Assembly: GCA_002354135.1 (NCBI GenBank)
Contig: DEKZ01000120.1
Coordinates: forward strand, 2,804-42,606
Length of the DNA: 39,803 nucleotides
Direction: 5' to 3'
From: Massilia sp. UBA2709
GTDB taxonomy: Bacteria > Pseudomonadota > Gammaproteobacteria > Burkholderiales > Burkholderiaceae_D
In this document: in pieces, positions 8,371 through 17,183 of the stretch
Position numbering within the stretch: position 1 is the first letter of the stretch
Layout of the letters: every line of letters begins with the position of its first letter
Notes under the pieces: generated by a model
Databases searched by the model: none
The model's input: only the letters and a program-made list of their open reading frames with translations
Told to the model about the DNA's origin: nothing
Program-made: the position numbers and the translations under genes

Positions 8371-8416
8371 GGTCGCGGATCCCGTACGGCAGGGAGGAAG
8401 AGAAGAGAGAAGCATT

Positions 8417-8447
8417 GCGGTTGCCGCCAGGGTAAGGCGGCAGCCGC
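8417..8447 (-). terminator. Possible weak terminator hairpin after the DUF2863 gene
   Basis: On the minus strand a hairpin with TGCCGCC / GGCGGCA (plus four more pairs after one mismatch) is followed by a pyrimidine-rich but interrupted tract. The palindrome TCGAGCTTGAAGCTCGA lies just before it. Confidence 0.4.
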
Positions 8448-8477
8448 AGTGCGAACTCGAGCTTGAAGCTCGAACCC

Positions 8478-9737
8478 TTAGTGGAAGTGCTCGGTGCCCG
8501 CCGGGGTGTCTTCGGGCATCTCGGCATGCACCAGTTCGCCCGTCGGATCGGCAAACAGCGGCGCGCCGCAGTCGTCGCAATACTCGACCACGTAGCGCTC
8601 GTTGATGCGCTTGACGTGGGTGACGCCGGCCTCGTTCAGGTAGGCGATGATTTCGTTCACCGGCGTGAGCGGCGCCGGCAGCGCGCCGCCGAAGCCCGCG
8701 CCTTCCATCGGCGTGCCTTCCTCGTCTTCCTGGCCGTACAGCGGCCAGACGATGCCGTACACCACTTCCGAACTTTGGCGCATGGTGAAGCCGACGCGGT
8801 ACTCGTCGATCTGGCCATCGGCCGCTTCCTCGCCGAAGCCGGCGATCACGGCGCGCAGGTCGGATGGTTCGACGTCGAGCGTGTTGGTGAGGTAATGGAC
8901 GGCGGCGCGGATCGATACCGGGCGGATCAGCTTGTCGGCTTCGCGGCAGGCCACGTAATACGCTTCCGGCAGCAGCAGTTCGACGCCGCATCCCGGCAGC
9001 AGGCGCGCGACGTTGGCCGTGGCCTGGTCGCGCCAGGCCAGCAGCGAATTGTTGCGCTCGGTTTCGAAGACGAGCTGGTGCTGCGGCTCCTGCCAGCGGA
9101 ACAGCGGGGCGCCCACCGGGGCGACGATGGCCACCAGCAGGTAGCGCGTGTCGGCCAGGAAGGGCGCGGTTTCGGGCGCGCGCACGGCCGGCTTGATGCC
9201 CGTGCCCTTGTGGGCGGCCTGGGCCAGCTTGTGGGTCAGCGCATAGGTTTCGGCATGGCTGCGCGGCAGCTGGTCGATCGCGTACAGGGTGGGGGCCATC
9301 GCCATCTGCGTGCCTTCGGCCAGCAGGTGGGCCGAGAAGTGGGCCGACAGCGTGGTCAACAGTTCCGGCGGAATGGTGCCGGAACCGATGGAAAAGCGGG
9401 TCCAGGCCAGGATGGGCGCGGCCACCAGCAGGGCTTGCCAGGCAACATCCTTGCCGTCCTGCTGCTCCACCATCGTCGACGATTCGCTGACCGCCTCGAC
9501 GCTGTCCATCAGCACATCGTAGGCCGCCAGGTCGTCCTTGAACAAGGCGTTGAGCGCGGCGTCGATGCTGTCCTGGTGGTTGGTCTTGAGCAGTTTTTGC
9601 AGCTGCGTATCCAGTTGCCGTTCCCAGGTCCGTTCTTCGACGCGGCTGGCGGACTGCACGATGGCTTGGGCAATGCTGGAGAGACGCTGGCTTTCTGCGG
9701 AGAGTTTTTGGGATGAATCTTTGGAGGGACGACGCAT
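8478..9737 (-). CDS. DUF2863 family protein
   Basis: A 419-residue soluble protein that I match to DUF2863, a family found mainly in Burkholderiales with unknown function. It has no signal peptide or membrane helix. The N-terminal third is helical (RVEERTWERQLDTQLQKLL); the C-terminus ends with EYCDDCGAPLFADP, a CxxC that could bind metal, then a His-containing tail. The start is taken as ATG 9737 (MRRPSKDSS). An in-frame ATG 18 codons upstream at 9791 cannot be excluded, since neither has a strong ribosome-binding site. The family call is from memory of sequence style rather than from a search. Confidence 0.78.
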   Translation of the reverse strand: MRRPSKDSSQKLSAESQRLSSIAQAIVQSASRVEERTWERQLDTQLQKLLKTNHQDSIDAALNALFKDDLAAYDVLMDSVEAVSESSTMVEQQDGKDVAWQALLVAAPILAWTRFSIGSGTIPPELLTTLSAHFSAHLLAEGTQMAMAPTLYAIDQLPRSHAETYALTHKLAQAAHKGTGIKPAVRAPETAPFLADTRYLLVAIVAPVGAPLFRWQEPQHQLVFETERNNSLLAWRDQATANVARLLPGCGVELLLPEAYYVACREADKLIRPVSIRAAVHYLTNTLDVEPSDLRAVIAGFGEEAADGQIDEYRVGFTMRQSSEVVYGIVWPLYGQEDEEGTPMEGAGFGGALPAPLTPVNEIIAYLNEAGVTHVKRINERYVVEYCDDCGAPLFADPTGELVHAEMPEDTPAGTEHFH

Positions 9738-9956
9738 GGCGCTGAAAGAGTCTCTTTGTAAATAGGTGAGGATCGAAGTCCAAGGGGTCATGATAAACCC
9801 ATATCCCCGGTATTGTAGTTGATTCGGCCACATGCCATGAACACAACGGCAGTCCCCGGCGGAAACAGGCGCCAACCCCCTTGTGGCGATTTGTCGTGCA
9901 AAGCGGACGCGGGCGTCCAGGACCAGGGCCTTGTCGCCATGATTCCTGAACAATAC

Positions 9957-9985
9957 TTGCCAAACTGGGCAGTAGAAATCATAAT
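9957..9985 (+). promoter_or_regulatory. Promoter of the siderophore receptor gene
   Basis: TTGCCA (9957-9962) and CATAAT (9980-9985) are separated by 17 bp, a good sigma-70 arrangement. The -10 hexamer runs into the Fur box, so Fur binding would block RNA polymerase. Confidence 0.72.
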
Positions 9986-10001
9986 GCGAATCGTTCTCAT
10001 T
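9983..10001. promoter_or_regulatory. Fur box
   Basis: AATGCGAATCGTTCTCATT is a near-palindromic 19-bp iron box of the type bound by Fur with ferrous iron. It lies 65 bp upstream of the receptor start and overlaps its promoter. This predicts derepression under iron limitation. Confidence 0.85.
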
Positions 10002-10065
10002 AATTTTCCTGTTTCTCTTCCTGTATCGCGTCCCCGGCGCGATGGACCGACGGCATACCAAGAAT

Positions 10066-12384
10066 ATGAATAGCAAAGCAGCTCCAGCAGTGCAGCACGC
10101 CACCTCTTTCATTCGTAGCCGCAAGCACGCGGTCCCTGGCCTGAGCGGCTCCGCGCTGGCCGTGCTGGCCACGCTGGCGGCGCCGGCGGTCCAGGCCGAG
10201 GGCGGCTACAAGGACGTCGACCCGGCCGTCCCGGTGGTGGAAATCAGCGGCGCCGCGCGCCGCGACGTCCAGACCCCGGTCATGTCGAGCTCGGACAAGT
10301 TCACCGCACCGCTGCTGGACACGCCGAAGTCGGTCACCGTCATCGGCCAGGAAGTGATCTCGCAGACCGCCGCCGTGTCGCTGGCGGACGCGCTGCGCAC
10401 CGTGCCGGGCATCACCATCGGCGCAGGCGAGGGCGGCAATCCGGTCGGCGACAACCTCTTTATTCGCGGCTACAACGCCCAGACCGACACCTATGTCGAC
10501 GGCATCCGCGATTCCGGTTCGCAGTCGCGCGAAGTCTTCAACCTCGAGCAGGTCGAAGTCGTGAAGGGCCCGAACTCGGCCTATGGCGGCCGTTCCTCGG
10601 CCGGCGGCGGCGTCAACCTGGTCAGCAAGAGCGCCCAGGCCGACAACTTCTCGAACGCCAGCGTCGGCGTCGGCAGCCACGACTACCGCCGCGTCACCGG
10701 CGATATCAACCGCACGCTGGGCAACAACGCCGCCTTCCGCCTGAACGTCATGGCGCACGAAAACAACGTGGCCGGCCGCGACGTCGTCGGCGGCGACCGC
10801 TGGGGCATCGCGCCGACGGTGACCTTCGGCCTGACCGGGCCCACCAAGGCGATCCTGAGCTATTACCACCTGACCACGAGCGAGATCCCGGACACCGGCA
10901 TCCCGTTCGACAATCCGTTCTCGAGCGGCCCCAACGTCGCCCGCAACGGCAACGGCACCCCGGTCGACGTCGACCGCTCGACCTTCTACGGCCTGGCCAA
11001 CCGCGACTTCCGCGATACCAAATCCGACATCGGCACCGTCGACCTGCGCCACGACTTCGGCGGCGGCCTGGTGCTGCGCAACGTGACCCGCTACGGCAAG
11101 TCGAAGAACGACTACGTCTGGACCCAGCCCGACGATTCCAAGGGCAACGTGATCCTGTATGGCACCGTCTGGCGCCGCGCCAACACCCGCTTCACCGACA
11201 CCGAGACCGCCGCCAACGCGACCAGCCTGTCGGGCAAGCTGGTCACCGCCGGCATCAAGCACAGCTACAACGTCGGCGTCGAGTTCAGCAAGGAGAGCAC
11301 CGAGCGTGGCACCTATGTCTTCACGCCGGGCACCAACAACCTGCTGACCAACAACACGGTCTGCGCGACCTCGGGCGCGGCCACCGGCTACAACTGCGCG
11401 CCGCTGAACAACCCGAACCCCTACGACCCGTGGGTCTACACCCGCAGCGTGGGCCCGGCCATGAACGAGATCGAGACCACCACCCGCGCCGTCTACGCCT
11501 TCGACACCATCGAATTCAATCCGCAGTGGATGCTGAACCTGGGCGCGCGCTGGGACGACTTCTCGAGCAAACTGAACGTGAGCAACGCGCCGGCCTCCAA
11601 TGCCCGCGTCAGCAGCACCTTCGACACCTACCAGGCCGGCCTGGTGTTCAAGCCGGCCGCCAACGGCAGCATCTACGTCTCCTACGCCACCTCGGCCACC
11701 CCGCCGGGCAACGATGGCGGCGACGGCTTCGATGGCCTGACCGTGGCAATCCAGAATTTGCAGCCGCAGAAGAGCAAGAACCTGGAACTCGGCACCAAGT
11801 GGGAGGTGCTGAACAACCGCCTGTCGCTGAACGCGGCCGTGTTCCAGAGCAAGATGGACAATGCCCGCGTCACCTCGCCGGACGGCACCAGCCAGAACGT
11901 CGGCAAGAAGGAGCTGAAGGGCGTCGAGCTGGGCTTCTCGGGCAAGCTGACCAATGCATGGCAGGTCTTCGGCGGCTATACCTGGCTGGACGCGATCGTC
12001 AAGGACAATGGTTACCTCAACGTGGCCCCGAGCGGCAGCCCGGCGGTGTACCAGCCGTCGCCGTATAACGGCAACGTGTTCCCGACCACGCCGGAGCACA
12101 GCGCCTCGCTGTGGAGCTCGTATGCCTTCAGCAAGGACTTCAGCGCCGGCATCGGCATGAACTACGTCGGCAAGGTCTACGCCAACGTCAACAATACCAA
12201 GTATGCGCCGGGCTACACCCGCTTCGATGCGATGGCCAGCTACACGCTCAACAAGAACGTGTCCTTCCAGCTGAACATCCAGAACCTGGGCGACAAGGTC
12301 TACTTCGACCGCCTCTCCTCGCCGCACTATGCGGGCGTCGGCGCGGGGCGTTCGGCCAGCCTGACCGCCAACCTGAAGTTCTGA
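10066..12384 (+). CDS. fiu: TonB-dependent catecholate siderophore receptor (Fiu type)
   Basis: A 772-residue outer-membrane receptor. A signal peptide ends near AVQA (41-44), a TonB-box-like VPVVEIS lies at 55-61, the plug domain spans about 80-190 (LADALRTVPGI, FIRGYNAQTDTYVDGIRD, VEVVKGPNSAYGG), and the rest is a 22-strand barrel ending in Phe. Fiu-type receptors import ferric catecholates, powered by TonB-ExbBD. The call rests on the Fiu-like plug and on the next gene, ybiX, which accompanies fiu in E. coli and piuA in Pseudomonas. A Fur box overlaps the promoter. The start could be the ATG at 10042; 10066 gives a shorter, more usual leader. Confidence 0.87.
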   Translation: MNSKAAPAVQHATSFIRSRKHAVPGLSGSALAVLATLAAPAVQAEGGYKDVDPAVPVVEISGAARRDVQTPVMSSSDKFTAPLLDTPKSVTVIGQEVISQTAAVSLADALRTVPGITIGAGEGGNPVGDNLFIRGYNAQTDTYVDGIRDSGSQSREVFNLEQVEVVKGPNSAYGGRSSAGGGVNLVSKSAQADNFSNASVGVGSHDYRRVTGDINRTLGNNAAFRLNVMAHENNVAGRDVVGGDRWGIAPTVTFGLTGPTKAILSYYHLTTSEIPDTGIPFDNPFSSGPNVARNGNGTPVDVDRSTFYGLANRDFRDTKSDIGTVDLRHDFGGGLVLRNVTRYGKSKNDYVWTQPDDSKGNVILYGTVWRRANTRFTDTETAANATSLSGKLVTAGIKHSYNVGVEFSKESTERGTYVFTPGTNNLLTNNTVCATSGAATGYNCAPLNNPNPYDPWVYTRSVGPAMNEIETTTRAVYAFDTIEFNPQWMLNLGARWDDFSSKLNVSNAPASNARVSSTFDTYQAGLVFKPAANGSIYVSYATSATPPGNDGGDGFDGLTVAIQNLQPQKSKNLELGTKWEVLNNRLSLNAAVFQSKMDNARVTSPDGTSQNVGKKELKGVELGFSGKLTNAWQVFGGYTWLDAIVKDNGYLNVAPSGSPAVYQPSPYNGNVFPTTPEHSASLWSSYAFSKDFSAGIGMNYVGKVYANVNNTKYAPGYTRFDAMASYTLNKNVSFQLNIQNLGDKVYFDRLSSPHYAGVGAGRSASLTANLKF

Positions 12385-12429
12385 TGGCCGCGCCTGGACC
12401 AGGCGTACGACAATGAACAAGCAGTTTTG

Positions 12430-12472
12430 CAAGGCCCTCCCTGCTTGAAGCGGGGAGGGCCTTGCTGTTTTT
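12430..12472 (+). terminator. Strong intercistronic terminator between fiu and ybiX
   Basis: A perfect 12-bp stem, CAAGGCCCTCCC (12430-12441) with GGGAGGGCCTTG (12453-12464), is followed by CTGTTTTT. It ends immediately before the ybiX ribosome-binding site, so it should lower ybiX expression relative to the receptor, or separate the genes. Confidence 0.88.
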
Positions 12473-12488
12473 GGAAAGGAAGCAAGAC

Positions 12489-13169
12489 ATGATGGTGCAC
12501 ATTCCCGGCGTCCTGAGCCCGGAACAAGTGGCGCAGATGCGCGAGCGCCTCGCGGCGACGGACTGGATCGACGGCCGCGCCAGCGTCGGACCGCAGGGCG
12601 CGCAAGTGAAGCGCAACCGCCAGCTGGCCGAAGGCTCGCCGCTGGCGCTCGAACTGGGCGGCATCGTCAGCGCGGCGCTGATGGCCAATCCGCTGTTCTT
12701 CTCGTCGGTGCTGCCGCTGCGCATCCTGCCGCCTTACTTCAACAGCTATGGCGGCGGCGAGCACTACGGCCTGCACGTGGACGGCGCGATCCGCGCCCAG
12801 CGTCCCGGCATGGCGCCCGTGCGGGCGGACGTGTCGACCACGGTGTTCCTGAGCGGCCCGGAGGAGTACGAGGGCGGCGAGCTGGTGGTGGTCGATGCCT
12901 ACGGCACCCATGAAGTGAAGCTGCCGGCGGGCGACGCCATCGTCTACCCCTCGGGCAGCGTGCACCAGGTGCTGCCGGTCACGCGCGGCGAGCGCATCGC
13001 TTCTTTCCTCTGGACCCAGAGCATGGTGCGCGACGACGGCCGGCGCGCCATGCTGTTCGAGCTCGACACGAACATCCAGAAGCTGCGCGGGACCTATGGG
13101 GAATCGGATGCCACGGTCGGGCTGACCGGGCATTATCACAACCTGCTGCGGATGTGGGCGGAGGTGTGA
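12489..13169 (+). CDS. ybiX: Fe(II)/2-oxoglutarate-dependent PKHD-type hydroxylase YbiX (PiuC)
   Basis: A 226-residue dioxygenase closely resembling E. coli YbiX across its length (MMVHIPGVLSPEQVA, QGAQVK, GGELVV, PVTRGERIASFLWTQSM, RRAMLFELD). The iron triad is His96-x-Asp98 and His159, and Arg169 is the expected 2-oxoglutarate ligand. In Pseudomonas and E. coli this gene is coupled to a catecholate receptor, and loss changes uptake of catechol-linked antibiotics; its natural substrate is not settled. The start ATG-ATG at 12489 has GGAAAGGA upstream. Being iron-dependent yet next to a Fur-controlled gene, it probably helps process or adjust the imported siderophore. Confidence 0.93.
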   Translation: MMVHIPGVLSPEQVAQMRERLAATDWIDGRASVGPQGAQVKRNRQLAEGSPLALELGGIVSAALMANPLFFSSVLPLRILPPYFNSYGGGEHYGLHVDGAIRAQRPGMAPVRADVSTTVFLSGPEEYEGGELVVVDAYGTHEVKLPAGDAIVYPSGSVHQVLPVTRGERIASFLWTQSMVRDDGRRAMLFELDTNIQKLRGTYGESDATVGLTGHYHNLLRMWAEV

Positions 13170-13171
13170 AG

Positions 13172-13198
13172 GCGGCCGTGCGTATATGCCACGGCCGC
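13172..13198. other. Hairpin between convergent genes
   Basis: GCGGCCGTG (13172-13180) and CACGGCCGC (13190-13198) form a perfect 9-bp stem three bases after the ybiX stop. It has no T-run, so it is either a weak terminator or part of the repeat just downstream. Confidence 0.55.
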
Positions 13199-13204
13199 TT
13201 GAAC

Positions 13205-13247
13205 GCGTGGACGGCAGAGCCGCCTTGCGCGGCCCGGTCCACCCTAC
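13205..13247 (+). repeat. Palindromic intergenic repeat, GGCCCGGTCCACCCTAC variant
   Basis: Starts GCGTGGAC and ends GGCCCGGTCCACCCTAC. The same ends occur, reverse-complemented, at 31832-31867. It belongs with the GTAGGGTGG-type repeats elsewhere in the window but has a longer inner loop. Confidence 0.65.
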
Positions 13248-13270
13248 GGGTCTAACTCATCCCATATCTA

Positions 13271-15703
13271 TCAGAACGAATAATCCACCCGCGCGTACAT
13301 CGAGCGGCCATTGATGCCGAACGGGCAGGTCTCCCAGCAGTGGGTGAAGCCGATCGACGTGAAGTTGGCGGCACGCTCCGGGTCCCAGCGCGTCGGGTAG
13401 GTGTCGAACAGGTTGTTCACGCCCGCCGACACGCTCAGCGCCTTGCTGAAGGAATAGCGCGCCGTCAGGTCGACGATCCACTTCGCTTCCCAGGTCTGGA
13501 CGAAACCCGGCGTGAAGCCCTGGCCCTGCACTTCGCCGAAGTAATTGGCGCGGCCGGTCACGTTCCAGGGACCGACCGTGTAGTCGGCCGCCACGACGTG
13601 GTGCTGGCGCGGCTGGCCGCGTTCGATCAGGGTCACCTGGGCGTCGTCGAAGAGCTGGGTGCCGGTCAGGACCGGCGACTGCGAATGGCGCCCCTTCACC
13701 TTGGTCTTGTTGAAGCCGAGCTGGCCGGACAGCACCAGGGTCGAGCCCTGGCCGCGCGTGGTGTGCTGGGCGACCAGGTCGAAGCCGTCGGTGCTGGTGT
13801 CGATCGCGTTGGTGAAGAACTGCGCCTGGCCCACGCGCAGCGGGGCCAGGATGGCGCCGATTGGGCAGGCCACCGGGTCCGCGCAGTTTTCCGCTTCCGG
13901 CTGGATGAGGCTCGAGAAGACGATGCGGTCGTCGATGTTGGTACGGTAGAGGTCGGCAGTTATCGAGAAGTTCTTTGCTGGGCGCAGGACCAGACCGATG
14001 CTGGCGTTCTTCGAGGTTTCTTCCTTCAGCGGCGCAATGCCGAAAGCCTGGGTCACGGCGCTGCCTTCGCGCGCGGTGAGGGTTTCGGTCAGCGTGCCGT
14101 CTTCGTTCAGGTTGGTCGAGACCGAGCTGTAGAACTTCTGCTGCACGCCCGGCGCGCGAAAGCCCGTCGACACGCTGCCGCGCACGCCGATCATCGGCGA
14201 CGGATCCCAGCGTGCGCTCAGCTTGCCCGTGGTGGTCGAGCCGAAGTCGGAGTAGCGCTCGTAGCGCACCGCCGCGCCGACCGACACCTGCTCGCCGAAC
14301 TTGCGCTCCAGGTCCAGGTAGAGCGCGACGTTGTGGCGCGCGTCGTCGACCGCGTTCGAAGGCGTGTAGCCCGGGAAGCCCTGGATGCCCGAGGCGGCCA
14401 GGCCGCCGAAGCGGTTGCGGATCTCCTTGGTCAGGTCGTTGGTACGGCCGTACTGGTAGGACACCGGGTCGCCCGCCTCGATCTCGTAGCCGTCGCGGCG
14501 CCATTCGAAGCCGGCGGCCACGTAGAGCGGCGCGCCCGCCACCTGGACCGGGCCCTTGAAGTCGAGGTTGAAGGTGGTCTGGTTGAACTTCAGGGCGCCG
14601 GTGTCCGCTTCCGTGGGCGACTGGCGCAGGTTGTCCTCGTAGTAGTAGCTGACGTTGATCGAGTTGCGCTCGTGGAAGGCAAGCTCGCTGCGGCCGTGGT
14701 TCACGCTGGCGTCCATGCTCCACTCGCGGCCCAGCTCGTGCCGGTATCCGACGGCGAGCGAGGCATCCTTCACCGTCGTGATGATGTTCGGCAGGAAGCC
14801 GTTCGGGTAGATCTCGGGCACGGTGCGTCCATCGTCGGCCGGGCGGAAGAAGCCGCCCGAATCGCCTTTCCTGCGCGAGGCGCCGCCGAAGACGTAGAAC
14901 TCGCCGCCGGTCGTCGGCACCGGCAGGGCCGAGTTCAGCCACAGGTAGGCGTCCTTGGCGTTGCTGTCGCCGATGCGCTGGGTCACGCGCGGCGGATCGA
15001 CACGTGCCGTGTCCAGGCCCGCGCGATTGGTCTCGTTGCGCTTGCGGCCTTCCAGCGACAGGTTCAGGTAGCCGCCGTCGGCGCCCAGCGCGAAGCCCTT
15101 GTGCACGCTGGCGGAATAGTTGTCTCCGTCGCCTTCGCTGGTGGTGCCGGCGTTGGCGCTGAGCTGGCCGAGATCCGCGCCTTTCTTCAGGATGATGTTG
15201 ATGACGCCGGCGATCGCGTCCGACCCGTACTGGGCGGCGGCGCCGTCGCGCAGCACCTCGATGCTCTGGATCGCGGACAGGGGAATGGCGTTGATGTCGG
15301 TGCCGGCCGAGCCGCGGCCGATGGTCTGCTGGACGTTCACGAGCGCCTGCTGGTGGCGGCGCTTGCCGTTGATCAGGACCAGCAACTGGTCCGGACCGAG
15401 GCCGCGCAGGGTGGCGGGCCGGATGATGTCGGTGCCGTCGCTGATGAAGGTAGTGCTGAAGTTGAACGAGGGGTCCAGGTCCTGCAGCACCTTGCCCAGT
15501 TCCTGCATCCCGGTCGACTGCATGTCCTTCAGGTTCACCAGGCCCACCGGCACGGCGGTGTCGAGCGCGGTCTTGGCCTGGGTGCGCGAACCGAGCACGA
15601 TCACCTGGGCCGGTTCGGTCTCCTGGGTTTGTGCCTGGGCGGGCGCGAACGCCGCCATGATCGAGGAAGCCAGCAGCGCGCGTCGTAAGCTATGTTTCTT
15701 CAT
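13271..15703 (-). CDS. TonB-dependent outer-membrane receptor, substrate unknown
   Basis: An 810-residue receptor with a signal peptide cut near AQA-Q (24/25), a plug at about 45-175 (LRGLGPDQLLVLINGKRRHQ, IEVLRDGAAAQYGSDAIAGVINII) and a long barrel ending in VDYSF. The plug resembles the broad iron-complex/nutrient receptor group rather than catecholate receptors. Two cysteine pairs (ENCADPVAC and CWETC near the C-terminus) probably form disulfides in loops. No Fur box is visible upstream; a palindrome overlaps its promoter instead, which hints at a dedicated regulator. No transporter or catabolic genes are adjacent to indicate the ligand. Confidence 0.9.
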   Translation of the reverse strand: MKKHSLRRALLASSIMAAFAPAQAQTQETEPAQVIVLGSRTQAKTALDTAVPVGLVNLKDMQSTGMQELGKVLQDLDPSFNFSTTFISDGTDIIRPATLRGLGPDQLLVLINGKRRHQQALVNVQQTIGRGSAGTDINAIPLSAIQSIEVLRDGAAAQYGSDAIAGVINIILKKGADLGQLSANAGTTSEGDGDNYSASVHKGFALGADGGYLNLSLEGRKRNETNRAGLDTARVDPPRVTQRIGDSNAKDAYLWLNSALPVPTTGGEFYVFGGASRRKGDSGGFFRPADDGRTVPEIYPNGFLPNIITTVKDASLAVGYRHELGREWSMDASVNHGRSELAFHERNSINVSYYYEDNLRQSPTEADTGALKFNQTTFNLDFKGPVQVAGAPLYVAAGFEWRRDGYEIEAGDPVSYQYGRTNDLTKEIRNRFGGLAASGIQGFPGYTPSNAVDDARHNVALYLDLERKFGEQVSVGAAVRYERYSDFGSTTTGKLSARWDPSPMIGVRGSVSTGFRAPGVQQKFYSSVSTNLNEDGTLTETLTAREGSAVTQAFGIAPLKEETSKNASIGLVLRPAKNFSITADLYRTNIDDRIVFSSLIQPEAENCADPVACPIGAILAPLRVGQAQFFTNAIDTSTDGFDLVAQHTTRGQGSTLVLSGQLGFNKTKVKGRHSQSPVLTGTQLFDDAQVTLIERGQPRQHHVVAADYTVGPWNVTGRANYFGEVQGQGFTPGFVQTWEAKWIVDLTARYSFSKALSVSAGVNNLFDTYPTRWDPERAANFTSIGFTHCWETCPFGINGRSMYARVDYSF

Positions 15704-15768
15704 TCTTCTCGTCCCCTGTATTTGTTACGCAGTCAATTTTCTCGATGTGTCATTTGTAACGACGACTC

Positions 15769-15796
15769 ATCATAACTGGATGTTATGCATTGGCAA
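15769..15796 (-). promoter_or_regulatory. Promoter with overlapping inverted repeat for the second TonB receptor
   Basis: On the minus strand TTGCCA (15796-15791), 16 bp, then TATGAT (15774-15769). The inverted repeat CATAAC-TGGAT-GTTATG (15771-15787) covers the -10 and spacer, as an operator would. The remainder of this 370-bp divergent region holds no gene. The AT-rich palindrome TTAATATTTTATTAA (16044-16058) lies 15 bp before the start of the next plus-strand gene. Confidence 0.6.
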
Positions 15797-16073
15797 GCGT
15801 TAGTTATGCTGCATGGAAAGGCGTGGACAGGGTGATACACCAGGCAATTGTTGGCTTGACAAACGCAAGCGTGCGAGAAGGAGCGTTTACGGACGGGAAG
15901 GGGACGATACCTGGACGGGCGAACTTGGGAGGGGTGCGACGCGCCCACGTCCGCTCGGCGACGCTGGGCTACCGTATCGCGCAGCCGGTTGGGGAAACAC
16001 TAGCAATTCTGGTAGTGCAAACCTAGGCGCTTCGATGACAAAATTAATATTTTATTAATAAGAAGCCTCCACG

Positions 16074-17156
16074 ATGCGTTTATCCCTCCTTGCCCTTTCC
16101 CTTCTTGTTGCAGCGGGCTTGTCGGCCTGCAAGCCGCGCCAGCCCGACAACCAGGATGCCGCCAAGCAGACATCCGAGAGCACGTCCGGACCGGCTGCCG
16201 CTCCGGTTGCAACGGCTCCCACCGCTCCTGCTCCTTCCGCTCCCGCCGTCACCCACGCGGAGCCTGAAACGGCTGGCAAGCCCTTCGACTTGCAATCGGT
16301 TCCCGTGACCAGCAAGGCGCTCCCGGCCTTCCCCTATCTGGCGACGCCTGCGGAAGCTGAGAAGGTGTACACCGAAAAGGATATCGAGTTCGACCGCGTG
16401 TATGTCGTGGCCGGCGAAGCATTGCACCGCGTGGAGGGCAAGGTCTTGCACCGTTCCTTTTCCTTGGATTCATTGAAATGGTCGCCGCTGGCAGCGCACC
16501 GGAACTATGAAACGGCGCTGAAATCCCTGGGGGCGACGCGGGTCGATGCCGTTCACCCACGCAATGACCAGTTCGTGGAACGTAACGGCGGCGACAGGTA
16601 CGGCATCTTCAAGAAGATGGGCGTCCCAATCCTGAGCCCCATGGAAGACCCGGAAGTGCCCGGGTTCGAGCAATGGCTGCTCCGCACGGCCGATACGAAC
16701 GTCTGGCTGTCGTTTTTCATCAGCGACGGCTACGTCCACCTGCTCACCGTCGAGGAAAAAGCGTTGAAACAACTCGTCCAGGCCCTCCCTGCCGTCGAGC
16801 TGTCGAGCGCCCTGAAGAAGAACGGCCACGTCGCGCTTTACCTGAACTTCGACACCGACAGCCACATGCTTCGCGAGGACAGCTTGCCGGCGGTCGACGA
16901 AGTGGTGAAATTGATGCGCGGTGAGCCAGCCCTGAAGCTGCGCGTTGAAGGGCATACCGACGCCACCGGCGACGCTGCGCACAACCGCACGCTCTCGCTG
17001 GCCCGCGCCAAGTCGGTGGTGCAGGCGATCACGGCGCAGCAGATCGCCGCCGAGCGCCTGAGCGCGGCAGGCTGGGGGCCGGACCGGCCGCTGGCCGATA
17101 ACATGAGCGAAGAAGGCAAGGCGAAGAACCGCCGCGTCGAACTCGTGCGGGTCTGA
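16074..17156 (+). CDS. OmpA-family outer-membrane lipoprotein
   Basis: A 360-residue lipoprotein. The leader ends in the lipobox LSAC with Cys19 as the lipidated residue; Lys20 at +2 is compatible with outer-membrane sorting. A Pro/Ala-rich linker (about 40-70) follows, then an unrecognised middle domain (80-245), then a C-terminal OmpA domain (about 250-360): YLNFDTDSHML, VEGHTDATGDAAHNRTLSLARA, and NRRVELVRV. The OmpA domain binds peptidoglycan, so the protein links envelope layers. The middle domain is the part of unknown function. It is followed after 27 bp by an unknown cytosolic protein gene, likely cotranscribed. Confidence 0.9.
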   Translation: MRLSLLALSLLVAAGLSACKPRQPDNQDAAKQTSESTSGPAAAPVATAPTAPAPSAPAVTHAEPETAGKPFDLQSVPVTSKALPAFPYLATPAEAEKVYTEKDIEFDRVYVVAGEALHRVEGKVLHRSFSLDSLKWSPLAAHRNYETALKSLGATRVDAVHPRNDQFVERNGGDRYGIFKKMGVPILSPMEDPEVPGFEQWLLRTADTNVWLSFFISDGYVHLLTVEEKALKQLVQALPAVELSSALKKNGHVALYLNFDTDSHMLREDSLPAVDEVVKLMRGEPALKLRVEGHTDATGDAAHNRTLSLARAKSVVQAITAQQIAAERLSAAGWGPDRPLADNMSEEGKAKNRRVELVRV

Positions 17157-17183
17157 CTCGCGCCATATTTTCCAGGACCTGAC

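Noticed and set aside
10000..12432. Very long open frame (810 codons) antisense to the siderophore receptor
   Set aside because: High-GC third-position bias opens the opposite strand. The product is a Val/Ala/Arg/Asp-rich string without domains, while the plus strand encodes a full TonB receptor.
15790..16058. Short plus-strand frames in the region before the OmpA lipoprotein
   Set aside because: Base composition changes along them, they overlap promoter elements of the TonB receptor, and nothing in them is recognisable.
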